DNA of 64,000 nt, taken from assembly GCF_008477545.1 (NCBI RefSeq), contig NZ_VORA01000001.1:1860001-1924000 (forward strand), read 5' to 3'. The stretch is from Roseibium aestuarii (GTDB taxonomy: Bacteria > Pseudomonadota > Alphaproteobacteria > Rhizobiales > Stappiaceae). Shown in pieces: positions 27,142-35,298 of this stretch (the stretch's first letter is position 1; each line of letters begins with the position of its first letter). The notes under the pieces were generated by a model that ran no database searches, had not been told where the DNA came from, and saw only the letters and a program-made list of their open reading frames with translations. Made by a program: the position numbers and the translations under genes.

Positions 27142-27930
27142 ATGGTTAGGATTGCCCAGACCCCGTCCGGGAGCGGCCCGGCACATTTCCGCAAGTCACG
27201 CATGCGCATGCTGCTCGACCACGCCTGCGCCACCCGTCTGCGCGCAACGGCCCCGTCCGTCGCCCTGCGGCGAGCCCTTGGCGTCGCGGCCATCGCCCTT
27301 CCCCTGCTTGCTGTTACGGGCGGAGCGCCCGGTTTCGCCGAGGACAGGCTTAGCCTGCCGGCTGCAGAGACCGCAGTCTCCGCAAGCCCCGCCACCCGGT
27401 CCGAGGAAACCGTCTTCATCGAGGACGACAATCTGGCCGTCACTGTGGCTGCCGCCTCCTTCGAGGAAAGCGATCCGCTCGACAGCGAATTCAGCATCTG
27501 GGTTGGCCAGATCGACATGAACGGCCGTCCGACCATCTGGGTCGAGCTCATCGACCGGTACGGTGAGGTGATCTACGACAGCGAGGTCGGCCCCAACGAG
27601 ACCCACCTTCTGCCCGATGGCCGCGCCATCGTGGTGCGCTCAGTGGATCCTGCCACCCGCGTCGCCAAGCTTGATGAGGATCGCCTGGCGCTTGACGGCG
27701 CCATGGTCGTGACCCGCCGCGTGGTGGAGGACGAAAACCTGGGCGCAACCTCGGTGGAGTTCATGGAGGCACGCCCGCCGGCGGAGACCAAGGAACCCGA
27801 GCCCGGTGTGCTGATGCACCTTGCGCTCTTTGGCACCGCCGTCTGGCAGACCGTTGCCGCTCTCGTGTCTGGCGCGGCAGAAACCGTGCAGGTCGCCTGG
27901 AACTGGCTGATCGGCACGCTTCAGGCCTGA
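27142..27930 (+). CDS. Membrane-anchored exported protein of unknown function
   Basis: I do not recognise this 262-residue protein. The ATG at 27142 has GGGAGG upstream. A hydrophobic segment at about 45-65 (GVAAIALPLLAVTGGAPGFA) is a signal sequence or anchor, possibly used from an inner start (MRMLLDHACATRLRATAPSV). The central part is a compact beta-rich domain: FSIWVGQIDMNGRPTIWVEL, then IDRYGEVIYDSEVGPNETHL and a VTRRVVEDENLG strand. The last ~35 residues contain a hydrophobic helix (LALFGTAVWQTVAALVSGAA), which could be a C-terminal membrane anchor. It is divergent from the multi-PAS gene. Confidence 0.65.
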   Translation: MVRIAQTPSGSGPAHFRKSRMRMLLDHACATRLRATAPSVALRRALGVAAIALPLLAVTGGAPGFAEDRLSLPAAETAVSASPATRSEETVFIEDDNLAVTVAAASFEESDPLDSEFSIWVGQIDMNGRPTIWVELIDRYGEVIYDSEVGPNETHLLPDGRAIVVRSVDPATRVAKLDEDRLALDGAMVVTRRVVEDENLGATSVEFMEARPPAETKEPEPGVLMHLALFGTAVWQTVAALVSGAAETVQVAWNWLIGTLQA

Positions 27931-28318
27931 CCCGCATCTGACTGAACCACCCGTGTCAGGATCTGCCCCTTCCACCGGCGCCGATCCCCTCCCCGCATAT
28001 CCGACATGACCGACGAGCCGAGCGCCCAGCGCCCGGCTCGAACCATATCGGCGCCGCGCCCGGTCGCCTCTTTCGGCCGCGCTTTCGCAGGTCCAAGCCG
28101 CACCGATCTTGAGATCGGCTCATCTTCCGCGACCCGGCGCCCCGCCCTCGGCACGTTGCCCAACCGCTGCCGTCACAGTTCTTTCAGAATTTTCAAGACC
28201 TTTTGCTGATCCTCCGGTGATCCGACTTCGCAACATGGGCGTAAGCCCTTGCAAAAGAGGTCAAGCCGGGAAAGCCGACCGTCACGCGGACGGTTCTCCC
28301 CCAGCAACAGGGTAAACC
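27931..28318 (+). promoter_or_regulatory. Leader region of the flavoprotein-DUF1365-cfa operon
   Basis: 388 bases without a gene. The only clear signal is the sigma-E-type promoter at 28218-28245. An open frame at 28006-28209 lacks a ribosome binding site and ends just before the promoter. A second TGATCC (28207-28212) has no matching -10. Confidence 0.5.
28218..28245 (+). promoter_or_regulatory. Sigma-E (ECF, RpoE-ChrR type) promoter
   Basis: TGATCC at 28218-28223, exactly 18 bases, then TAAG at 28242-28245. This is the consensus recognised by RpoE of Rhodobacter sphaeroides and its relatives (ECF11 group), which is released from ChrR by singlet oxygen. The site lies 74 bases before the start codon of the flavoprotein gene and points at it. 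Confidence 0.85.
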
Positions 28319-29629
28319 ATGCGCATAGCGGTGATCGGTTCGGGCATTTCCGGAAACAGTGCGGCAGCGGTGCTGAGCACCCGCCACGAGGTCGTCCTCT
28401 ACGAAAAGCGCCTGCGGACAGGCGGTCACAGCGCAACCGTCGACATCGACTATGACGGCGAGCCCATGTCCGTCGACACCGGCTTCATCGTCTACAATGA
28501 GCTGAACTACCCGAATTTCACGCGCATGCTCGCCCATCTCGGCGTTCCGACCGAAGAGAGCGACATGAGCTTCGCCCTCTCCGCCGACAGTGGCCGCCGC
28601 GAATGGTCGGGGCAGAACCTGGACACGGTCTTCGCCCAGCGCCGGAACCTGCTCAATCCCGCCTTCCTGATGATGCTGCGCCAGATCTTCCGCTTCAACA
28701 AGGAGAGCGTGCGCGATCTGGAAGCCGGTCGCCTGGCGGGTCTGTCGCTCGGCGACTACCTGCGCGCCAATGGCTACGGGCGCACCTTCACCGACCAGTA
28801 TCTCCTTCCCATGGGCGCGGCCATCTGGTCCACGCCGCTTGCCGAAATGCCCGACTATCCGGCGGAAAACTTCGTCGCCTTCTTCCGCAATCACCGGCTC
28901 GTGAATTTCGATCGCCCCACCTGGCGCACGGTCACCGGCGGCAGCCGCTCCTATGTGGAAAGGCTTCTGGCCCCGCTTCAGGGCCACATCCGTCTGGGCG
29001 CGGCCGTGACCGACATCCGCCGACATCCGGACCATGTGGAGATCACCGATGCCCAAGGCGAGATCAACCGCTTCGACCAGGTGGTGCTCGCCACCCACAC
29101 CGATCAGGCGCTTGCCATGCTGGGCGATGCCAGCGACACCGAACGCCGTCTGCTGGCCGACGTGCGCTACCGCCCCAATGACGTCTACCTGCACCGCGAC
29201 ACGGCCCTGATGCCCCGCCGGCAGAAGGTCTGGTCCTCCTGGAACTATCTGGCAGGCTCCACCCCGGATGCCGACCGGCAGGTGACGGTGAGCTACTGGA
29301 TGAACCGTCTCCAGAACATCGATCCCGCCCGGCCGGTCTTTGTTACCCTCAATCCGGCGACACCGCCGCGCCCCGAGCTCACCTTCGGCCATTTCGTCTA
29401 CGACCATCCCCAGTTCGACCGTGCGGCGATCGACGCCCAGACGCGTCTTGCCTCCCTGCAGGGACAGAACCGCACCTGGTATTGCGGCGCCTGGACGGGC
29501 CACGGCTTCCACGAGGACGGACTGAAGTCCGGCCTTGCAGTTGCGCGCGCGCTCGGCTGCACCGCACCCTGGGACAGCGCGGCCCCCGAAGGCGCCACTG
29601 GCGAAAAGCTGCTGGAGGCGGCAGAGTGA
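28319..29629 (+). CDS. FAD-dependent oxidoreductase / amine-oxidase family, first gene of lipid-modification operon
   Basis: Flavoprotein of 436 residues. The N-terminal dinucleotide fold has IAVIGSGISGNSAAAVL with YEKRLRTGGHSATVD, the GG-doublet motif of the flavin amine-oxidase superfamily; VLATHTDQALAML near ~255 is the second FAD strand, and the C-terminal motif WYCGAWTGHGFHEDGLKSGL is the final FAD contact. This family (COG2907) is regularly found beside DUF1365 and cyclopropane-fatty-acid synthase genes, as here, and such clusters are sigma-E/ChrR targets in R. sphaeroides. It probably oxidises or desaturates a modified acyl chain, by analogy with the enzymes proposed for furan-type fatty acids; this is inference. 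The next gene starts 67 bases later. Confidence 0.88.
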   Translation: MRIAVIGSGISGNSAAAVLSTRHEVVLYEKRLRTGGHSATVDIDYDGEPMSVDTGFIVYNELNYPNFTRMLAHLGVPTEESDMSFALSADSGRREWSGQNLDTVFAQRRNLLNPAFLMMLRQIFRFNKESVRDLEAGRLAGLSLGDYLRANGYGRTFTDQYLLPMGAAIWSTPLAEMPDYPAENFVAFFRNHRLVNFDRPTWRTVTGGSRSYVERLLAPLQGHIRLGAAVTDIRRHPDHVEITDAQGEINRFDQVVLATHTDQALAMLGDASDTERRLLADVRYRPNDVYLHRDTALMPRRQKVWSSWNYLAGSTPDADRQVTVSYWMNRLQNIDPARPVFVTLNPATPPRPELTFGHFVYDHPQFDRAAIDAQTRLASLQGQNRTWYCGAWTGHGFHEDGLKSGLAVARALGCTAPWDSAAPEGATGEKLLEAAE

Positions 29630-29696
29630 GGACTTGCATCGCCCTGGCGCAGGCAAAGAGCAGCTTCAGGACGGCCCCCTTGAAGGGAGACGGTAG

Positions 29697-30524
29697 GTGA
29701 TCCGCGACTTCCCGACCGACATGGCCGCCAACGGCACGGCTCCGTCAGCGGCCGCCACGCTCTACGTCGGCCCGGTCATGCATCAGCGCATGAAACCGGT
29801 GGCTAACCGCTTTTCCTATGACGTCTTCTCTCTGCTGATCGATCTGGACCGGCTGGACGAAGCCAGCCGCATGAGCCGACTTTTCTCGGTCGGGCGCATC
29901 AATCTGGTGTCCTTCCACGAGCGCGATCACGGCCCCCGCGACGGCTCCTCCCTGCGCGCCCATGTGGATGGGCTTTTGGCCAGGGAAGGCCTTGCGCGCC
30001 CGGACCGTGTCCTGCTCCTCGCCTATCCCCGGGTGCTCGGCCACGTGTTCAACCCGCTGGCGGTCTATTTCGCCTATGACGAGGAGAAGAACCTCACCGG
30101 AGTGCTTTACGAGGTGCGCAACACCTTCGGCGACCTGCACACCTATGTGGCTCCCGTCCGGCCTCACCAGCTCAGCGCCGCCGGCCTGCGTCAGGATCAG
30201 GAGAAGCTTTTCTACGTCTCCCCCTTCCTGGACATGCGCCAGCATTACCACTTCCGCCTCATGCCTCCAGGCGACGGGGTGCGCCTGCGCATTCTGGAAA
30301 GGGATCCGGAAGGCCCGATCCTCTCGGCCACCTTCCACGGCCGCGCCCGTCCCCTCACCACCATGGGCGTGGTGCGTCTCTGCGCCCGGATCCCCCTGCT
30401 CGGCCTCAAGGTTCTGGCGGGCATCCATTGGCAGGCCTTTAAAATCTGGCGCATGGGTGTACCATTTCACCGTCGGCCCGAGCCGCCAGTCCTTGACGGC
30501 AAGGCCCGGGCGCTGACCCGCTGA
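29697..30524 (+). CDS. DUF1365 protein
   Basis: Conserved protein of 275 residues with unknown biochemical role. The family features are plain: LYVGPVMHQRMKPVANRFSY at the start, then YPRVLGHVFNPLAVYFAYD, the block EVRNTFGDLHTYV, and FYVSPFLDMRQHYHFRL. The start is a GTG at 29697 with GGGAGA upstream; an ATG eight codons in (MAANGTAP) is the alternative. DUF1365 genes nearly always lie between a COG2907 flavoprotein gene and a cfa-like methyltransferase gene, which makes a role in the same fatty-acid modification likely. No membrane segment is evident apart from a hydrophobic stretch near ~235. Confidence 0.9.
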   Translation: MIRDFPTDMAANGTAPSAAATLYVGPVMHQRMKPVANRFSYDVFSLLIDLDRLDEASRMSRLFSVGRINLVSFHERDHGPRDGSSLRAHVDGLLAREGLARPDRVLLLAYPRVLGHVFNPLAVYFAYDEEKNLTGVLYEVRNTFGDLHTYVAPVRPHQLSAAGLRQDQEKLFYVSPFLDMRQHYHFRLMPPGDGVRLRILERDPEGPILSATFHGRARPLTTMGVVRLCARIPLLGLKVLAGIHWQAFKIWRMGVPFHRRPEPPVLDGKARALTR

Positions 30525-30673
30525 GTGCAGACGATTGACGAACTTCCGGTCCGCAGCGAAAGGGGCGTGATACCCTCCCCCAACGCCATGACCGACCTTT
30601 TCCTTCGGCCGCGCGAGGATTTCCCCTCAGGCGGCAGACCACGCCATCCGCTCTCCTTTTCGAGGGACATGAC

Positions 30674-31900
30674 ATGTCTGACATCGTTCGCGTCACATCC
30701 GACAACCTGAAGGCGGCCACCGCCCGTCTGCCCCGCTTCGTGCGGCTGGGCTTCCGCCTGCTGGCGGGCCTGCGCCATGGCCGCCTGCTGGTCACGGCCC
30801 CGGATGGCCGCCGCTTCCTCTTCGAAGGGCGCGAGGCCGGCCCCAGCGCCGAACTTCACGTCCATGACTGGCGCTTCGCCCGGATGGTGATTCAGGGCGG
30901 CGACGTGGGGGTCGGCGAGGCCTTCATCGCCGGCTACTGGTCCTCCCCGGACATCACCACCTTCCTGGAGCTCTTCTGCATCAACCGGGACGCGACCGTC
31001 GCCGTGCTTCACGGCAAGCCGATCACCCGCTTCCTGCTCTCCCTGCGCCACTGGCTCAACGCCAACACCCGCTCCGGCTCGAAGCGCAACATTTCCGCCC
31101 ATTACGATCTGGGCAATGCCTTCTACCGGGAGTGGCTCGACCCCTCCATGACCTATTCCTCGGCCATCTACGACCCGTCCGTGAATGATCTGGAGGGCGC
31201 CCAACGGCTGAAATACCTCTCGCTCGCCCGGGAAACCGACATCCAGGCCGGCCATGACGTGCTGGAAATCGGCTGCGGCTGGGGCGGCTTCGCCGAATTC
31301 GTCGGCAAGGAGATCGGCGCCAATGTCCGTGCCCTGACCATCTCCCGGGAACAATATGACTATGCCCGCGAGCGTATCTTCAACGCCGGACTGAACGAGC
31401 GGGTGCAGGTGGTCTTCCAGGACTACCGGGACGAGGCGGGTGTCTATGACCGCATCGCCTCCATCGAGATGTTCGAGGCAGTCGGCGAGCAATACTGGCC
31501 GACCTACTTCCGTCAGCTCAGCCGCTGCCTCAAGTCGGGCGGCAAGGCCGGTCTGCAGATCATCACCATCCAGGACCGCATGTTCGACGATTATCGGCGC
31601 TCCACCGACTTCATCCAGCGTCACGTCTTCCCGGGCGGCATGCTGCCGCCGCCGGGCAAGCTGGTGGAGATCGGCAAGACCCTCGGGCTCGATCTGGCGA
31701 ACCAGCGCATCTTCGGCCAGGACTATGCCCGCACCCTGGAGGAATGGCGCATCCGCTTCCGCGAGGCCTGGCCCCGCATCATGCCGCTCGGCTTCGACGA
31801 GCGCTTCCGCCGCCTCTGGGAGTTCTACCTCCACTATTGCGAGGCCGGCTTCCGCTCCGGCAACATCGACGTGCGCCAGATGGTCTATGTGAAGAGCTGA
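30674..31900 (+). CDS. cfa: Cyclopropane-fatty-acyl-phospholipid synthase family methyltransferase
   Basis: SAM-dependent methyltransferase of 408 residues that acts on unsaturated acyl chains of membrane phospholipids. The SAM site is VLEIGCGWGGFAEFVGKEIG, preceded by the substrate-loop block ISAHYDLGNAFYREWLDPSM with TYSSAIY; the family's catalytic core IASIEMFEAVGEQYWPTYF and the bicarbonate-site-like region before the C-terminus (DEWRI-like LEEWRIRFREAW, FYLHYCEAGFRSG) are present. The GKPITRFLLSLRHWLNANTR stretch is the usual linker. Whether the product is a cyclopropane ring, as in E. coli Cfa, or a methylated precursor of a furan fatty acid, as proposed for related sigma-E-linked enzymes, cannot be told. 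It is third in the operon, after a 149-base gap. Confidence 0.92.
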   Translation: MSDIVRVTSDNLKAATARLPRFVRLGFRLLAGLRHGRLLVTAPDGRRFLFEGREAGPSAELHVHDWRFARMVIQGGDVGVGEAFIAGYWSSPDITTFLELFCINRDATVAVLHGKPITRFLLSLRHWLNANTRSGSKRNISAHYDLGNAFYREWLDPSMTYSSAIYDPSVNDLEGAQRLKYLSLARETDIQAGHDVLEIGCGWGGFAEFVGKEIGANVRALTISREQYDYARERIFNAGLNERVQVVFQDYRDEAGVYDRIASIEMFEAVGEQYWPTYFRQLSRCLKSGGKAGLQIITIQDRMFDDYRRSTDFIQRHVFPGGMLPPPGKLVEIGKTLGLDLANQRIFGQDYARTLEEWRIRFREAWPRIMPLGFDERFRRLWEFYLHYCEAGFRSGNIDVRQMVYVKS

Positions 31901-32318
31901 GCTCACAGGCTCTCTATCGGGAACTGACGGAGACTGGATCCCCGGCCCGAAGACAAGGATGACGGTGGAGGGGAGCTTTCCCCTCTCCGCAATGCTCGGG
32001 CTTGACCATAGCGGAGGGGAGAGGCTCCCGTCTCGGGGCGATGGTCGCTATTTCAGCAGTTCTCTGCTCTTCACCGCCTCTCCTCGATCCGTCATCCCCG
32101 ACCTGATCGGGGATCCACTCACAGCCTGAGCAAGGATGAGGGGTCTCCTTCGCCCCCCCCGGAACCTGGAACCTCCGCACGAGACCGGGGATGCCGACCT
32201 GAGCGAACGCATCAGTGCCACCGGGGCCGCTGGCGTGTACTGGGTCCCTGCCTGCGCAGGGACGACGAGCCAAGAGGGGCTCCGGGTCGCTGACAGCCCG
32301 CATTCAGAAGCCCCCCTC
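31901..32318. repeat. Intergenic cluster of short palindromic repeats
   Basis: 418 bases between the convergent cfa and SDR genes. Several units of the ATCCCC-type palindrome family are visible: GGATCCCCGG near 31937, GTCATCCCCGACCTGATCGG with its other arm GGGGATCC (32092-32115), and GTCCCTGCCTGCGCAGGGAC (8-bp stem, about 32250-32269). The first two resemble the outer and inner arms of the elements in cobN and at 55149. I see no gene; the hairpins may also stop transcription between the convergent units. Confidence 0.6.
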
Positions 32319-33128
32319 TCAGGACTTCTTGTCCCAGCCGGTGCTCCTGGCCACGAGCTTGAAGTACCAGGAATAGGGCAGGATCCGCAGAAGCTTCAGC
32401 TGGCGGACGAAGGCCTTGGGGAAGGAGATCTCGAAGGCGCGCGGGTCCTTCAAGCCGTCGGAGATGGCAGACGCCGCATCTTCCGGCGTCATGAGATGCG
32501 GCATGGGGAAAGGGTTGTCGGCGGTGGCGGGCGTGTCGACGAAGCCCGGATTGATCACCTGGATGCGGATGCCGGCCCGGTCCAGATCGAACTTCAGCGC
32601 TTCCGCCATGTTGATCAGCGCCGCCTTGGTGGCGCCATAGGCAGCCGACGTGGGCAGGCCGCGATATCCGGCGACAGACGCCACAACGCCGATCTGACCC
32701 CGCCGGCGCTCCTTCATGGCGCTTATGACAGGCAGCAGCATGTTGACCGTGCCGGAAAGATTGACGTCGAAGGTCGTCTTCCACTGGGCCGGATCGCCGT
32801 CCAGTCCGTCCTGGGGGAAATAGACGCCCGCATTGGCAATCGCCAGAGCAACCGGCCCGAGCGTGCGTTCCATGGCCGCCAGATGATTGGCCATCAGGGC
32901 GGCGTCGGTCACATCTCCGGGGAAGGCGCGGATCTGCCCCGCAAGTCCTGCAGCTTCCGTTTCGAGCGCGGCAAGCTGGTCGGCGGATCGGGCGGTGACG
33001 GCAACCGTCCAGCCTTCGGCGGCGAGCCTGAGCGCGAGCGCCCGTCCGATGCCAGAGCTGGCGCCGGTGATCCAGGCAATACCGTCGAGGGGGCGCGCCA
33101 CATAAGGGCTCACATTGGGAGAAGTCAT
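32319..33128 (-). CDS. Short-chain dehydrogenase/reductase downstream of chrR
   Basis: Classical SDR of 269 residues from the ATG at 33128 (CAGGAG upstream). NAD(P)-binding TGASSGIGRALALRL, the NAG motif in IANAGVY, catalytic Ser in VASVAGYRG and the YGATK active site (Tyr-x-x-x-Lys) are all present. The C-terminus (LLRILPYSWYFKLVARSTGW) is hydrophobic, as in SDRs acting on lipids. An SDR gene belongs to the sigma-E-controlled operon containing DUF1365 and flavoprotein genes in R. sphaeroides; here it lies on the opposite strand, 72 bases after chrR and probably co-transcribed with it. The substrate is unknown. Confidence 0.9.
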   Translation of the reverse strand: MTSPNVSPYVARPLDGIAWITGASSGIGRALALRLAAEGWTVAVTARSADQLAALETEAAGLAGQIRAFPGDVTDAALMANHLAAMERTLGPVALAIANAGVYFPQDGLDGDPAQWKTTFDVNLSGTVNMLLPVISAMKERRRGQIGVVASVAGYRGLPTSAAYGATKAALINMAEALKFDLDRAGIRIQVINPGFVDTPATADNPFPMPHLMTPEDAASAISDGLKDPRAFEISFPKAFVRQLKLLRILPYSWYFKLVARSTGWDKKS

Positions 33129-33200
33129 GGGTGTCTCCTGAGATTGTCTACAGGAGATACGCATTCAGAGCCCGATGGATCTGGGAAAGCCCTTAAAAAA

Positions 33201-33875
33201 TCAGCGCATGAAGGGAGCGAAGAGCCGGCCGATCGGGCCGGTCAGACGCAGACTGCCTTCGGTCACGGTGAAGCAGATGCAATCTTCCCCGTCATCATCG
33301 GCAATCGGCTTGTGATCGATCTCGTGGTCCGCGAAGGCGATGTCGCCCTTGCCGAAATGACCATCCGAGTCCGAGAAGCCGCCCTGCAGCACGAGCGTCA
33401 GTTCCGTCCCGCTGTGGGTGTGGGAGGGCATGGCCTTGCCCGCACGCACCCAGAGGAAGGACGTGGCGCAGCCATCGATCTCGCCGAGCTTGCATTCCTT
33501 CACGCCCGGAAGCAGCGTCTTCCACACGAGCCCACCCTCGGCACCGGAGCGCCCCAGAAGCGGCCGGATGGCCGAAGGCATCCAGGCGTCACCGGAACGC
33601 GTCGCAGGATGAGACGCGCCGCTCACACGCGGCGCCGGCTCGGTGGCAAGGATCCGCGCGAGCAGACTGTCCCGGTCGGCCAGGGCCACGGGTGCACAGT
33701 CTTCCATGCCGGCACCGCCAAGGGTTTCCAGCTGGTGGACATAGGATCGGTGGGTGTCCCGCAATTCCAGATGAGCCCCCACCAGCACATGGGCAGGCAT
33801 GGCAAGAGACCCTGCGGCATAACCCGCAAGCAGTTCATCCAGACCGGTGACGTTCTTTTCCATGCAGTCGCTCAT
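33201..33875 (-). CDS. ChrR-like cupin protein (putative anti-sigma factor) with altered zinc site
   Basis: ChrR proteins bind and inhibit the ECF sigma factor RpoE and release it during singlet-oxygen stress. The product is 224 residues from the ATG at 33875 (CAGGAG upstream). The N-terminal anti-sigma domain is recognisable (LLAGYAAGSLAMPAHVLVGA), but of the four zinc ligands known for R. sphaeroides ChrR (His6, His31, Cys35, Cys38) only the second is kept as His35. The two Cys positions read Arg39 and His42 (HLELRDTH), and no His is seen at the first position. The C-terminal cupin keeps its metal set, SHTHSGTE (H-x-H-x3-E) and a later His in DHKPI. No sigma factor gene is next to it, whereas rpoE-chrR are normally adjacent. 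The name is by family; its partner is unknown. Confidence 0.8.
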   Translation of the reverse strand: MSDCMEKNVTGLDELLAGYAAGSLAMPAHVLVGAHLELRDTHRSYVHQLETLGGAGMEDCAPVALADRDSLLARILATEPAPRVSGASHPATRSGDAWMPSAIRPLLGRSGAEGGLVWKTLLPGVKECKLGEIDGCATSFLWVRAGKAMPSHTHSGTELTLVLQGGFSDSDGHFGKGDIAFADHEIDHKPIADDDGEDCICFTVTEGSLRLTGPIGRLFAPFMR

Positions 33876-34234
33876 GGTGCTCCTGTCACGAGGAAATAAC
33901 AATTCTGTTTCCTCATACGGAGGCTTTGGGGCAGCAGATCATATGACGCGCGGAAAATCGGACAGGGTGTCCTCGCCCGCGCGCCGAAAATAGAACGAAA
34001 GCCGGTCCCATTTCAACTCGCTCCGCGCGCCTCCGGTTGCAGCCCTCCCTGCCCCGCATTATGTGATCCCCAACCGACCGGCTCCCCGGCCGGAACGAGA
34101 CCCTCTTGTCCGCCGCGTGCGACAGCCAGTTGACGCGCGCGGCAAAAGGCGAACTACTCGTTCCGGGCCGGGGCCGGGCCTCATCGAAAGACCCTCGGGC
34201 TTGCCGCCCGCAAAGACAATCAGGAACCCTTTTC
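33876..34234. promoter_or_regulatory. Divergent control region between chrR-like gene and cysK
   Basis: About 360 bases. It contains the sigma-E-like promoter of the chrR-like gene (33912-33941). Toward cysK, TTGACG at 34130-34135 could be a -35 element but the matching -10 (ACTACT) is poor. The open frames here are shadows without ribosome binding sites; in particular no sigma factor gene or remnant is visible. Confidence 0.4.
33912..33941 (-). promoter_or_regulatory. Near-consensus sigma-E promoter before the chrR-like gene
   Basis: On the minus strand TGATCT (33941-33936), an 18-base spacer, and TATGAG (33917-33912). Spacing is the same as in the perfect site at 28218, with one change in each box relative to TGATCC / TAAGAG. 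It lies about 37 bases before the start codon, which would make the chrR-like gene and the SDR members of the same regulon. Confidence 0.5.
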
Positions 34235-35269
34235 ATGACCGCTGCCTCTTCTGTCGTCGACGCCATCGGCAACACGCCGCTGATCCGCCTCAAGGGCCTG
34301 TCGGAAGAAACCGGGTGCGAGATCTTCGGCAAGGCCGAGTTCATGAACCCGGGTCAGTCGGTCAAGGACCGCCCCGCCCGCCAGATGATCCTGGAGGCGG
34401 AAGCCCGTGGCGAGCTGAAGCCGGGCGGCCTGATCGTGGAAGGCACCGCCGGCAACACCGGCATCGGCCTCGCGCTGGTCGCCAGCGCCCGGGGCTATCG
34501 CACGGTCATAGTCATCCCCGAGACCCAGACCCAGGAAAAGAAGGACATGCTGCGCATGTGCGGCGCGGAGCTGATCGAGGTTCCCGCCAAGCCCTTCTCC
34601 GATCCCAACAACTACCAGCACGTTGCCCGCCGCCTTGCCGAACAGCTCGCCAAGACCGAGCCGAACGGCGTGCTCTTCGCCGACCAGTGGAACAACCTGG
34701 ACAACCGCAAGGCCCATTATCTGACCACCGGCCCGGAGATCGTGGAACAGACCGGCGGCAAGATCGACGGCTTCATCTGCGCGGTGGGCTCGGGCGGCAC
34801 GCTCGCCGGCGTTTCCACCTTCCTGCGCGAAAAGGTTCCGGGCATCCGCATCGGCTGCGCCGATCCGCTGGGCGCAGGCATGTATCATCTCTTCAAGGAC
34901 GGAGTGGCCAAGGCCACCGACGGCGGCTCGATTGCGGAAGGCATCGGCCTAGGCCGCACGACCCCCATCGTCGGCGACATCACCGTGGACTTCCCCTATG
35001 CGATCCCCGATGAGGAAGCCCTGCCCCTCGTCTTCGACCTCGCCGAGAACGAAGGCCTGCTGCTGGGCGGCTCCAGCGCCATCAATCTGGCCGGCGCCCG
35101 CCGCCTCGCGAAGGACCTCGGTCCGGGCCACACGATCGTGACCATCCTTTGCGATCATGGAACCCGCAGCCAGTCCAAGCTTTACAATCCCGAGTTCCTG
35201 CGCGCGAAGAACCTTCCGGTTCCGGGCTGGCTGGAGCGTTCTTCCGGGCTGACCGCGCCCTTCGCCTGA
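34235..35269 (+). CDS. cysK: Cysteine synthase A
   Basis: PLP-dependent O-acetylserine (thiol)-lyase that makes cysteine from O-acetylserine and sulfide. The product is 344 residues from the ATG at 34235 (CAGGAA upstream). The PLP lysine is in NPGQSVKDRPARQMI, the substrate loop is VEGTAGNTGIGLALVA, the glycine-rich phosphate site is AVGSGGTLAGVSTF, and GLLLGGSSAINLAGA is near the end. The GT[AS]GNTG form (Ala instead of Ser) and the C-terminal ending SKLYNPEFLRAKNLPVPGWL are typical of an alphaproteobacterial branch, which is annotated either as cysteine synthase A or as a cystathionine beta-synthase-like protein. The 30-base gap to cls suggests co-transcription. Confidence 0.9.
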   Translation: MTAASSVVDAIGNTPLIRLKGLSEETGCEIFGKAEFMNPGQSVKDRPARQMILEAEARGELKPGGLIVEGTAGNTGIGLALVASARGYRTVIVIPETQTQEKKDMLRMCGAELIEVPAKPFSDPNNYQHVARRLAEQLAKTEPNGVLFADQWNNLDNRKAHYLTTGPEIVEQTGGKIDGFICAVGSGGTLAGVSTFLREKVPGIRIGCADPLGAGMYHLFKDGVAKATDGGSIAEGIGLGRTTPIVGDITVDFPYAIPDEEALPLVFDLAENEGLLLGGSSAINLAGARRLAKDLGPGHTIVTILCDHGTRSQSKLYNPEFLRAKNLPVPGWLERSSGLTAPFA

Positions 35270-35298
35270 CGCGAGAAGCGGGGAGAACGGATTTCCCG

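Noticed and set aside
28006..28209. Small plus-strand frame upstream of the sigma-E promoter
   Set aside because: No ribosome binding site; it lies in the promoter leader and looks like composition noise.
33903..34344. A sigma factor gene upstream of the chrR-like gene
   Set aside because: The minus frame at 33913-34344 has no sigma region 2 or 4 motifs and overlaps the cysK start; no rpoE is present here.
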